DNA of 64,000 nucleotides, taken from the NCBI GenBank assembly GCA_947311845.1, contig CAMZMU010000071.1:17230578-17294577 (forward strand), read 5' to 3'. The DNA is from Poa pratensis. Taxonomy: Eukaryota > Streptophyta > Magnoliopsida > Poales > Poaceae. The notes below the pieces were generated by a model that did not search any database, was not told the DNA's origin, and was given only the letters and a program-made list of their open reading frames with translations. A program made the position numbers and the translations under genes. Shown one piece after another: positions 32,131 to 42,479 of the stretch; position 1 is the first letter of the stretch; each line of letters begins with the position of its first letter.

Positions 32131-33883
32131 TGATGCATGTAAAATGCATACATGAACTTTGCACTATATCACACATATTCCAATCATATTTGCATCATAT
32201 AAGGGTTATATTACTGTTATTTAATGATTTTAGGAAATAAATCAATTGTTTCCTATTTTTATGGAATTAACCCTGCGCAGGCAGAAAACCCTATTTCTTT
32301 CCTTTTATGTTTCAGGGACCCAAACGTCGTCCAAAAATTATGGAAAAATACAGGCGTCAGTATTTTGGAAGGAGGAAGACCTCGGAGCGAAGGAAGCAAG
32401 CAAACGGAGGCCAGAAGGCCAAAGGGGGTGGCCCACGCGGCCAGGTACTGTGGCCGCGTGGGGCCCACTCGTTTGGCCCTCGTGGCTCCGCTCCGTCGAT
32501 CTTTCGTCCACCGACTCCGTCTTGACCTAAAAACGCCTATAAAAAAGGTCCCCTTTTCGCGAAGGAGCGCCGCACAAACACAGAAACACCGAAACGGAGA
32601 TCAGGAGCTGCAGATTGGAGGGGGAAAACTCCGGCGGGGCGCTGCCGGTGGTCTCCATCTCTCCATCGACTTCTCCACCGTCTCCATGATGAAGAGGGAG
32701 TAGTCCACCTCTGGACTATGGGTTTGTGGAAGTAACTTATGTATCTCTCCTCTCTTGAGCTTCACTAATTAGTACCGTATGAGCTGCTGAACATGATTAC
32801 GGTCATATTTGTAATACCTATGTGGTGGATCTTTCTATGAGTTAATATATGTTTGAGATTGCAATGTTTGTTTCAGTTATGAGTATAGATGCATATTATG
32901 TACCCCGTTCTTGTCTACTTGTTTGATCAAGCATGTTTATGAGAGCGTGTGTGGGGGAACGTGTGCATTAGTTGGAGTAACGGGGAGTGGTGAGTGCGGT
33001 AAGCTGACAACTTAATATCGCGATCCACTTGGGTGTTTACCTTACTTTGTTACCTCACTAGGGATAAACAAAAATACCATGCTGCAAGGGTTGAGGGTGA
33101 CCAAGCTTCTTCCTGTGACTAGATCCAGCATGTTCTTATTTTCACTTCATGTCATGAAACTTATTGCTATACTCTGAGTCATCTTAATTACTGAGGTGTT
33201 ATGATTTGGTTCGCATCTTGGTGGAGTATAAGAGAGACTAATAACCAAAAGGTCTCTATGTTAGGACGTGATGCCCATATATCTAAGTAACTTGTTATCA
33301 AACTTGTGTTGCAATCTCATATGTTAATCTGTGTGTGTTCCATTGTCTGCCACTTTATAAAGAGAGAGTGCATTTGTGAAACCATGAACCCCGGTCCATT
33401 TTTAATCATAAGAAACACCTTTCCAACACCATATACCACTTTTCTATTTTCAGCCATCATTAAATCCGAAAATACAAAAATACTTTTCATCTTGCATACA
33501 TCATTAAAAAACCCAAAAATATCATTTACCATTGCATCCACCACCATTGCATATTTATTTCCTGTTTGCATTGCATAACTATCTTGATATCATTCTTACA
33601 CCTTGTGCTTGACAACCACAGGTGAGGTTGAGGACCAAAACATTTAACTTTGTTTTGTAGGTAACCAAAAGAAGGATAAGAAGATATATCTTCACTACTG
33701 ATTCCCCGAGAGTTCGATATTAAACCCTCGAGTCACCCTCGTGGGGAAAACTGTCTTCCACTACTACACACTCTGCACTTGGAGTCTCAACCTAACCCAT
33801 TTACTTTTGACGCAGGTAACTACGCACCGGAGATCAACAAAGTGTTTTCTGGCGTCGTAGATCAACCTCTTCAAGGGCCATCG
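32131..33883 (+). repeat. 3' LTR of the inner Gypsy element
   Basis: It is near-identical to 25914-27677. Differences seen include one-base indels (for example about 32420, 33303 and 33326), the 'cctggcgtttcgcg' versus 'ccttttcgcg' change near 32550, and a few substitutions. Confidence 0.9.
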
Positions 33884-33888
33884 GTGAC

Positions 33889-34266
33889 CGACAAGGGAGA
33901 AGGTTCTAGACGAAGCCCACCAGGCCACCAAGACCAAGACGGAAGGCGACAGACTTGCCGGTTAGGTTTAGGACTCTGTATACTTGCCGGATACGTAATC
34001 ACCTTGTAACCCTAGGTCCAGCCGCCTATATAAGCCGGACCAGGGACGCCTCTAGGGCATACTCTCATACTCATTGTAACCCGACCAAGACTATTGTCAT
34101 TATAGTGAGTTATAGCAGCACGTAGGAGCTCGCCACCGCTGCGAGATCCGAAGCTGGGTAAACCGCCTTGTTCGATCCCGACCTCGACGACGCTCCCTTT
34201 CACCCCCTTGGTTCACCCTCGACTAGAGGACCCCCGTCTCCTTTCTATGATGTCGATACGACGACA
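33889..34266 (+). repeat. 3' LTR of the outer LTR element, right piece
   Basis: It is colinear with 18988-19365, continuing exactly where 25913 stops, and ends ACGACGACA. The outer target duplication ATGGT follows at 34267-34271. Confidence 0.88.
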
Positions 34267-37200
34267 ATGGTGTTGTTTGAATACACCACGCCCGATGAGC
34301 AGTTCGATGCGCATGAGGAGGAGGACATTGCTATGATCTTGACGGTGCATCGTAGGATGAACAAGAGGCCGAAGCATGGAGGTTCTCAAATGGGCCGAGA
34401 ATACATTCAGAGGCAGCGGGAAGAAGCACATGCCAAGCTCATGGCCCACTATTTTGTTGATAGACCGGTGTTTCCCGAGAGGTACTTTCGCCGCCAGTTT
34501 CGCATGAGTATTGATTTGTTCAAGCACATCGCCGAGAGTGTCAAGCTGCACGACAAATTCTTTGAGCAGAAGAGGAATTGTATCGGAGACCTTGGGCATA
34601 GCACCTATAAAAAGGTGACTAGTGCATTGCGGCAAATGGCTTACGGCATTCCGGCAGATATGGTCGACGATCACTTGGCAATGAGTGAGAGTTAAAGCAT
34701 CAAGTGTGTGAAGCGGTTTGCGATGGCGACGGTTGAGATGTTCGGGCCCGAATACTTGAGAGCACCCAATGCTCAAGACACGGCTCGGCTACTGGAGATG
34801 AACAAGGCACGTGGCTTTCCAGGTATGCTCGGTTCCATTTATTGTATGCACTGGAGGTGGAAGAACTGTCCTGCAGCGTGACATGCATGGACAGTTCAGA
34901 GGGCACAAGAAGGATTCCACCATTATTCTTGAGGCCGTGGCCGACCATGAGACTTGGATATGGCATGCATTCTTTGGCATGCCCGGTTCTTGCAACGATA
35001 TCAATGTCCTCCAACCGTCGCCTCTATTTGCCAAGTTAGCCAATGGAGAGTCAGCACCGGTGGAGTTCCAAGCCAATGGCAAGACATACAAGATGGGCTA
35101 CTGAAAGGACAAGGATGTCGCCTAGAGGGGGGTGAATAGGCGATTAAAACTTTTCAGGTTTAGGCTTGATAATTGCGGAATAAAACTGGGTGTTTAAATT
35201 AACAAGCCAACAACCTAAATAAATTAGGCTCATCTATGTGCACCAACAACTTATGCTAAGCAAGACAAGCAACAAGGTGATAGCAATGGAATACTTCAAG
35301 CACGAAGACTATCACAATATAAAGTGCATAAGTAAAGAGGTCGATTATAGAAATAACCGAGGCACGCGGAGACGATGATGTATTCCCGAGTTACTCCTTT
35401 TTAGGGAAGTACGTCTCGTTGGAGGGGTGTGAGTCTCAAACTCAAATGCCACAAATGGCCTCACCCTATTCTCCAATGAACCTTGCCCAAAAGCTCGGTT
35501 CACCTTCCACTATCGGAATCCTTCGAGGCGGAATCCGGAGCCTTTACAACAACAATCCGGGGCACAACCCACAACTGGATTGGGGCTCCCGAACGGTTAC
35601 AAGTGACCACAAAAGGTCTCAACCACCACAATGGCGTCTAGGGGAGGAATGGATTGGTGGAAATGTAGATCTAGATCTCCTCTCTCTCTCTTTTCCCTCA
35701 AAGATATGCAAGAATCATGGACAGAATTGAGAGAGAGGCAAGCTTTCCAAGGTCAACAATGGAGGAGAGAGAGAGGGGGAAATTTCATGCTTGGAAGAGC
35801 TGCACACTTTGGGGAAGAAGAGCCGTTGCAACTAGAGAAAATAGGATTATCCGACTCAAGTTAGGATAGGATAATCCGACTGATAGGATTATCCGATTCA
35901 AGTTAGGATAGGATAATCTGGTTGATTGGATTATCCGATCCAAGATAGGATAGGATAATCCGATAACCTCCAGAGAGCCACAACACAAGTCCTTAGCCAT
36001 TTTCGCGTCCAGTAAAAATCCAGGTCGGATATTCCGATCCAAGTTTGGGTCGGATTATCCGACTGTCTGAAAACTGACAGAAACAGCAAAACGAAAACCG
36101 CAATATCTTTTTTATCCGGACTCCGATTTCGATGATCTTGGGCTCGTTGGAATCGCAACGAAGAGATCTTCAAGATAATGCAGAGAAACATCATAGTCCA
36201 AAGATGGAGGATAAAACCAAAAGTAGAAAGGTAAAACCTCTCTAGAAAAGACGACCGGTAAAACCTCTAACATCAAAATCGCAACAAGATATTCAAATGA
36301 AATCCGTTTTTGATGAACTAGAGCTTGGTATGGAGATGAACACAAGCTCTAAATTCTCACATGGATAAAAGCCAAATAAGAATCAAGAAAGATGATATGC
36401 CAAGTATGCAAAGGTTTGAGGTAACCACAAAGATGTGATCAAGTTACTCACTTGAGAGCCCCTCTTGATAGTACGCCGTCTATCTTACAACCCGGTCTCC
36501 CATTAACACCAAGAGACCGGTAAATAGAAACCCTATCAAGATCATACATTTGCCTTGCGCATTCCACTTGAGCTAGATGATGACAATCTTGACTCCCTCA
36601 AGTTGGAACACCTTTCTTGATTGTGCTTGCTAGCGCATGCTTGATGAATACTTCTCCAGATACTCCCTCATACACCATGATGGGAGAGCCTTGCTAAGCT
36701 CCGTCTTCATGAATCCACTTGCACTTCATCATCTTATCTTGATATGGATGATGGCTTGGAGATAACATGAAAGTTCACTCAATCTTCTTTTCCAAGCCAT
36801 GCTTGCAATAAGCTCAACTCTTCACATGACCATTCTTCATATAAACCCTTTGATAGAACCTTGGTCATCATTTAATCTTGTAGAGTCCAACACATGAACT
36901 CCAATCTTTTCCTATGGACAAGATCTACAAGAATATCGCAATGCAATCATTAGTCAATAAGGATTGTCATTAATTACCAAAACCACACATGGGGCAACAC
37001 ATGCACTTTCAGCTACTATCTTACGGATGGGATTTATCCCAAGTGGGCGACATTTGTGAAGCCGGTGCAAGCCCCCGAAGGTAGCAAGGAACTTGATTTT
37101 CATAATGCTCAAGCGGCGGCTAGGAAAGATGTGGAGAGAGCATTTGCGATTTTACAAGCCAAATTTGCAATTGTGAGAGGACCGGCTAGGTTTTTGGATC

Positions 37201-37424
37201 AAGAGATCCTTTGGTATATCATGCATGCATGTGCGATCATGCATAACATGATCATAGAGAACGAGCGTGGCCAAAATGTTGTCTACTGCACATATGAGTT
37301 GATGGGCTGGCCGGTTCGGGCGAGGCGAGGTGGAGATCAAGTTGCCCGCTTCGTTGACTCCTACCACAACATTCGAGACTCCGATATGCATGAAGATATT
37401 CAAAAGGATCTTATTGAGAAGTAG
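34267..37424 (+). pseudogene. PIF/Harbinger transposase-derived nuclease gene, broken and split by an insertion
   Basis: The coding exon starts at ATG (18876, duplicated at 34267). It runs through 34267-35101, resumes at 37017 after the TGAAAG element, and ends with TAG at 37422-37424. The N-terminal part has YFRRQFRMSIDLFKHIAES and YKKVTSALRQMAYGIPADMVD. The DDE_Tnp_4 nuclease part has GSIYCMHWRWKNCP, WHAFFGMPGSCNDINVL, YLTDGIYPKWATFVK, DVERAFAILQAKFAIVRGPA and MHACAIMHNMIIENE. Defects are a TAA at 34693-34695, a frame change near 34870-34890, the 1.9-kb insertion, and replacement of the first catalytic Asp by Tyr (GSIYCMHW, codon 34840-34842) where the family has GSIDCMHW. The second Asp (NDINVL) and the Glu (DVERAF) remain. 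It cannot encode an active transposase. Confidence 0.87.
35102..37011 (+). mobile_element. TGAAAG...CTTTCA element, copy 1 (solo-LTR-like or unclassified)
   Basis: It begins TGAAAGGACAAGGATGTCGC and ends TGCACTTTCA. It is flanked by a perfect 5-bp duplication GCTAC (35097-35101 and 37012-37016). TG...CA ends with a 5-bp duplication fit an LTR, and no coding region is present, so a solo LTR is the simplest reading. The terminal 6 bases are also inverted repeats. The interior holds an array of ~40-50-bp 'ggataggataatccga' units at 35846-35960. A second copy, inverted, lies at 39205-41423. Removing it rejoins the Harbinger frame at GYY. Confidence 0.8.
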
Positions 37425-37799
37425 TGGGCATGGAATCGAAGGCAAAGATCAGGGCCTTGTACTTGATCAAGGATTTCATTTGTGTGTTGCTTCATGAACA
37501 ATTCGATAAACCATTTGATAAACTATTTGTATTGTGTTGTAATAAGTAAGTACTATTTAAGTTTTATTGGTTTGAATTTATTTTAGATTATTTGTATGAT
37601 ATGTATGTGCAAATGTGTAAAAAGATGGATGGAGGGGTGCGGTCGCGTTGCCCTAAAATAGGGCAGCTGTTGGAGAGGAGGTGCCCTATTATAGGGCAGC
37701 TAGTAAACCAGAATTTTTTTTGATGCCCTAAAACGCTAAAACAGGTGCCCTATACCCAAAAACAGCCCTCCTAATATAGGGCAGCTGTTAGAGATGCTC
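37425..37799 (+). other. 3' subterminal region of the Harbinger element
   Basis: An AT-rich 3' UTR-like sequence (about 37425-37620) is followed by repeated 'gccctattatagggcagct'-type units leading into the right terminal inverted repeat ending at 37799. Confidence 0.7.
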
Positions 37800-37802
37800 T
37801 AA

Positions 37803-38376
37803 CATGGCTGCCGTCTCGGGCCGTTGTCTTCTTGGCGTCGACAGCGTGGCACCGCACGTTGCAGTCGACCAAGAGTGTCTTCCTTCGAACCAATTCCTTT
37901 TCACATGCCTCATCTGTCATCCCCTTTAGCCTCCCACGTGGCTTGCGACCACGAGGCCGGCCTCCGACATCTGCATGGCAGCGAACCAAATGTGTTGACG
38001 ACAGCGACGATGTGGGCTGGTCAGGTATAAGAGCGGCAGCAGGCGGGATAATGAAATGAGAAGGGAAATGGGTAGGAGAAGGAGAAAGTGAAATAAGATT
38101 TTAGTTGTATCACTTACAAGGATGGCCCGACACCAAAATATGCCATGACACAGGTTGCCGGCTGTGTCCAGCACTCCATGCTGATTACTATGGACCCGAA
38201 CCGTGGTGGGAATGCCAGTCATTTAATTGGGCCTATCCATCAACATTGCCGCTATTAGAGCACGGTTGGACACGATTTTCGTCTCTCGTGGCTGGTGCCC
38301 CCAATCCCCACTACAGCTACCATCATCAACACACAGATTAGTATAGTGGTTACGAGCGGAACGCAACATGGTCCAT
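37803..38376. other. Spacer between Harbinger and the minus-strand LTR element
   Basis: A minus-strand frame around 37771-37989 encodes an AT-hook-like GGRPRGRKPRGRLKG followed by MTDEACEKELVRRK, but it is short and lacks a recognisable start. It could be a fragment of a host or transposon gene. Nothing else was recognised. Confidence 0.35.
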
Positions 38377-38381
38377 TAACA

Positions 38382-38660
38382 TGTTAACAGCACTCTACTC
38401 ACACAGATCAATCTCTCATGGATTCAACTTACAAGCCATGGAATCACAGGTTCTAGCCTAGAGAAAGAGGAGCAGAGGAGGAAGAAGTACAGGAGACAGA
38501 AGCAGAGAGGAGGCCGAAGCCGTTCTGTTCCAAGCCGACCCGTTCGTCGGCCCCTTCCCTTGTGTTTGTACGCGCTGCCTTCTGTGGCTTACGATCAGCC
38601 AAAGCCCAATAGGCGAAGCCCATGGTCCAGCCCATAGCAGGAGTAGGATGGTCGCTAACA
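38382..38660 (-). repeat. 3' LTR of the minus-strand element
   Basis: It is 279 bp and aligns end to end with 59203-59481 with a handful of substitutions. Confidence 0.9.
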
Positions 38661-38671
38661 TTCCCCCCTCC

Positions 38672-39017
38672 TTAAATTTCGGCTAGTCCTCAAGCCGATG
38701 CCATGAGGAACCACGTGGATCCCATGGTACTTGATGCTTCATGACTTCACAGAGGTCACGGTGGGAGTTGTAGTCGATGCAGACCTTGACGAGGTTGAAT
38801 GTCGACTTGCTTACGGAAGAAGCCAAGGTAGTAGTCGTTGCCGATGTGCACTTGGTCACGGAAGACATCGAGATAGTAATCTTGGTCTGCACAGACTTCT
38901 TCGAAGCAATACGCATGGTCGAGGCAGTGGCAGTAGGCTGGAGCTGCGGCATTCCTCCTCCCATTTGGTTCAGCTTGTGTGAAAAATCTGAAGAATGTTC
39001 GGCCTCCAGGATCCCAT
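38672..39017 (-). pseudogene. 3' end of the LTR element's coding interior
   Basis: On the minus strand a frame reads WDPGGRTFFRFFTQAEPNGRR, then a stretch rich in Asp, Tyr and Phe (DQDYYLDVFRDQVHIGNDYYLGFFRKQV), a weak repeat of about 14 residues. It continues the frame that breaks off at EQLWDPGG (56780-56800). No retroviral enzyme domain is visible. Confidence 0.5.
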
Positions 39018-39204
39018 GGTAACTTCAACTCTGCACAGAGCGGTACCAGTGAGACCCGAAGAATGTTGACATTAGTCATGGTAATACCAAGCTTCTTCAT
39101 CATAGGCCACAGATTATCCTTCTGATCATTCATGCAGATCTCAACTATTTGTTTGATTGGCTCATAGTAGAACTGAACAAAACTTCTCTTACAGGTAGCT
39201 AGTA

Positions 39205-41423
39205 TGAAAGTGCATGTGTTGCCCCATGTGTGGTTTTGGTAATTAATGACAATCCTTATGGACTAATGTTTGCATTGAGATATTATTGTAGATCTGGTCC
39301 ATAGGAAAGATTTGAGTTCCTGTGTTGGACTCTAGGAGATTACATGATGATCAAGGTTCTATCCAAGGGATTATATGAAGAATGGTCATGTGAAGAGTTG
39401 AGCTTATTGCAAGCATGGCTTGAAAAAGAAGATTGAGTAAACATTCATGTTATCTCCAAGCCATCATATATATCAAGATAAGAAGATAAAGTTCAAGTGG
39501 ATTCATGAAGACGGAGCTTAGCAAGACTCTCCCATCCCATCATGATGTATGGGGGAGTATTTGGAGAAGTCTTCATCAAGCATGTGCTAGCAAGCACAAT
39601 CAAGAAAGGTGTTCCAACTTGAGAGAGTCAAGATCATCATCATCGAGCTCAAGTGGAATGCGCAAGGCAAAGGTATGATCTTGATAGGTTTTCTATTTTA
39701 CCGGTCTCACGGTGTTAGTGGGAGACCGGGTTATAGGATAGACGGCGTACTGTCAAGAGGGGCTCTCAAGTGAGTAACTTGATCGCATCTTTGTGGAGAG
39801 CTCAAACCTTTGCATATTTGGCATATCATCTTTCTTGGTTCTTATTTGGCTTTTATCCATGTGAGAATTTAGAGCTTGTGTTCATCTCCATACCAAGCTC
39901 TAGTTCATCAAAAACGGATTTCATTTGAATATCTTGTGCTGTTTTTGATGTTGGAGGTTTTACCGGTTAGTCTCTTGTAGAGAGGTCAAACTCTCCTCTT
40001 GTGTTATCCTCCTCACATGATGGACTATGATGTGTATATGCATAATCTTGTATAGCTTGTGAGTATCTTCTAACAAGCCCAAGATCATAGAAAACGGAGT
40101 CCGGATGAGAAACATATTGCGGTTTAGGTTTGGAGATTTTATCGGTTGTTCTTTTATCGAGAGGTCTAACCTTTCCCCTTTTGGTTTTATCCTCCATTGT
40201 TGAACTATGATGTTTCTCTGCATGATCTTGGAGAGCTCTTCGTTGCGATTCCAACGAACCCAAGATCATCGAAATCAGAGTCCGGATGAAAAAGATATTG
40301 CAGTTTTATCGGTCCTGTCTGTCTGGCCAGCCCCCAGGCCGGGCCAGACCGGCTCCCAGACCGGCCGGGTCGGGTGGGTGGCCGGTTTCTAGGCCGGCCA
40401 AACCGGCTCCCATGCCGGCTCCCATTTTCTGGGCATAACGGTTGGTTTAGGGGAACCTATTTAAGGGGCCTTCTTCCCCAACGGTTAGAACATGACTTGA
40501 GTATGTTTTTCCTCTTTCTCTCCTCCATTGTTGACCTTTGGAAAAGCTTGCCTTCCTCTCAATCCCTCCCATGATTCTTGCATATCTTTGAGGGAAAGTG
40601 AGAGGAGATCTAGATCTATATTTCCACCAATCCATTTCTCCTCTAAGTGAGGCGAATCTAGTAGATCTTGATCTTGGAGTTCTTGGTGTTCTCCTACTTT
40701 GTTCTTCCTCTCTTATTCCCCCATAAGCATTTGTTGCTTTGTTGGAATTTGAGAGTGAAGGACTTGAGCACTTGTGCTCTTGCCATTGCTTTGTTGCATC
40801 GGTTTGTGCTCTCCACGAGGATTCGTGGAAGTTGAAAGCTTGTGAACTTGTTACTCTTGGGTATTTGGACCCTAGACGCCCGTGTGGTGGTTGAGACCCT
40901 TGGTGGTCACTTGTAGCTGTTCGGGAGCCCCCAATCCCGTTGTGGGTTGTGCCCCGGATCGTTGTTGAAAGGCTCTGGATTTCCGCCACGAAGGATTCCG
41001 ATAGTGGAAGGTGAACCAATCCTTTGTGGTGCGGTTCATCGGAGAAGAAGGTGAAACCTTTGTGGTTGTTGAACCATTGTGTTGGTTCACACCTCTCCAA
41101 CGAGACGTACTCCCCTAAAAAGGAGGAACTCGGGAATACATCCTCGTCTCTGCGTGGCTCGGTTATTGCTATACCCGAGCTCTTTACTTATGCATTTTAC
41201 ATTGTGATAGCCTTCGTGCTTGAAGTATTCTATATTGCTATCACCTTGTTGCTTGTCTTGCTTAGCGTAAGTTATTGGTGCACATAGGTGAGCCTAGTTT
41301 ATTTAGGTAGTTGGCTTGTTAATTTAAACACCTAGTTTTATTCCGCAATTATCGAGACTAAACCGGAAAAGTTTTAATCTCCTATTCACCCCCCCCTCTC
41401 GAGGTGACATACTTGTCCTTTCA
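39205..41423 (-). mobile_element. TGAAAG...CTTTCA element, copy 2 (inverted relative to copy 1)
   Basis: The reverse complement begins TGAAAGGACAAGTATGTCAC and is colinear with copy 1 at both ends. The flanks TAGTA (39200-39204) and TAGGA (41424-41428) are a 5-bp duplication with one mismatch. The interior contains a ~190-bp direct duplication (about 39930-40110 and 40130-40320; 'gatcttg', 'gagaggt', 'ccaagatcat' landmarks) and a GC-rich 'ccggccaggcc'-type region at 40320-40430. No coding region is recognised. It splits the eEF2-like fragment. Confidence 0.8.
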
Positions 41424-41644
41424 TAGGACAATGTTCTTTGACGTCCATTTCTTTCTTGCTGGGTCAAAGAAATTCTCACCCCATAGCCTCTCCATCACCT
41501 TTGATTCATGCACTCCAAACTTGGAAGCATACGTTGTAAGGGTAAAAGTCCACCCATGCAAACTAGCAGGGAAAGCAACAGTCCCTTTTTTCTGGTCCAC
41601 TTTCACTTGAAGCACTAGAAAGCATATGCCCAGCTTGTTGACGG

Positions 41645-42479
41645 GCGGGTCTATCTTACGAGCGCGCGACAGGATCGAAACCATCGAGCGAATTCCGACC
41701 AGGTTATTTTGCCAATTAAGGAAACTTTCGTGCGCGCGGGATTGCCGAAGAAGGAAAGCAGACTTTCCCCGCGTGGGCTATTCCCTTTACTTGGACTTTC
41801 TGCCAGGCTGGCTTCGCGTGAAGCCCAAATAGCTCTTCTATTCCCTTTTCGTGAGCTTTTTAACATGCCGGCTGACAAAACTACTATGACGCGATGCCCA
41901 ATTATAGTGAAATTCCCTTTTATCAATTCCCTTTTTGGGACAGTGAAATTTTAGGGTAATAAAATGGGAGGGAGATAAAATTTCCACTTCCAACTAGTAC
42001 AATTATTTGTTCATGTAAAAAACTCCACTTTTAACTAGTACAAAAATTGAAATCCTACATGGCTCAAAACTATTCCCTTTAAATTTGAAAAAAATGGGAG
42101 GGAGATAAAAAAATTAGAGATAAAAATCTTCACTTCCAATTAATAGAAGAATTTAAATCCCACCTTGATAAAAACTGATTCCTTTACAATTGAAGATTTT
42201 AAATTGGAAGGATATAATAAAAATTATAAGCAGCTTCTGGTATTGAAACCTGATGATACCAAAAAAGAAAAAAAATTATGGGAGAACATTTGCTAGCTGG
42301 TACTGTTCAATTTATATAGATAGGTGGTAAGTTGTTAAAATCTGGTGGTACACTCAACCATCCTACATAGTATCATAGAGCTGACAACTCAAAATCTGCT
42401 AATGACATGGAGTTTTCAAAAAATTGAAAAAGCATAAACTGCCCCAGGAACTAACGCACACAACTACCAGCAGCTTCGT
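41645..42479. repeat. Left terminal region of the Mutator-like element
   Basis: A GC-mixed terminal inverted repeat (about 41645-41950) is followed by AT-rich subterminal sequence. The latter contains three related 'gggagggagataaaa...cttccaa(c/t)tagta(c)' phrases near 41970, 42090 and 42130, a degenerate short tandem repeat. No gene was recognised. Confidence 0.5.

Larger units (their letters stand above)
25914..33883 (+). mobile_element. Gag-protease-only Ty3/Gypsy (Athila-like) element
   Basis: It has LTRs of 1764 bp (25914-27677) and 1753 bp (32131-33883), a primer-binding site matching plant tRNA-Asp (27689-27706), and gag and protease coding regions (27951-29779). A 2.35-kb non-coding 3' region follows, and a purine-rich aagcttgggga precedes the 3' LTR. 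The 5-bp target duplication GTGAC lies at 25909-25913 and 33884-33888. There is no reverse transcriptase, RNase H or integrase, so it depends on enzymes in trans. The two LTRs are nearly identical, differing mainly by small indels, so insertion was recent compared with the surrounding element. The last base of the 3' LTR is G where the 5' LTR has A. Confidence 0.9.
18881..34266 (+). mobile_element. Non-autonomous LTR retrotransposon (probably Gypsy), with nested Helitron and Gypsy insertions
   Basis: The 5' LTR is 18881-19365. The 3' LTR is split by an inserted Gypsy element into 25806-25913 and 33889-34266. The LTR runs TGTTGGGGAT...ACGACGACA; the first copy has TT for TG. ATGGT is duplicated at 18876-18880 and 34267-34271. 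A primer-binding-type sequence TTGGCGCCCACCGT follows the 5' LTR at 19367, and a purine-rich 'ccgggggctaa' precedes the 3' LTR. The interior (19366-20836 and 24474-25805) has no recognisable gag or pol, only short tandem repeats, so the element must have used proteins made elsewhere. Confidence 0.88.
18123..37799 (+). mobile_element. PIF/Harbinger transposon, carrying three nested insertions
   Basis: The left end (tAGCATCTCTAACAGCTGC, 18123 on) and the right end (GCAGCTGTTAGAGATGCTc, ending 37799) are inverted repeats with one mismatch. The trinucleotide TAA flanks both (18120-18122 and 37800-37802). Subterminal copies of 'cctattatagggc' occur inside both ends (about 18215-18235 and 37655-37790). 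Once the inserted LTR element (18881-34266) and the TGAAAG element (35102-37011) are removed, the Harbinger element itself is only about 2.4 kb. It encodes a DDE_Tnp_4-type transposase. I saw no companion Myb-like ORF2. Confidence 0.85.

Noticed and set aside
37771..37989. AT-hook-like minus ORF as a gene
   Set aside because: It overlaps the Harbinger right terminus, so its start lies in a transposon end. Only a fragment could be host coding, and no further exons were found.
41645..41950. Possible organellar (mitochondrial) DNA insert, from its composition
   Set aside because: The same 'ctattcccttt' and 'cgagcgc' motifs recur in inverted form at 56480-56628, so it is better explained as a terminal inverted repeat of the Mutator-like element.
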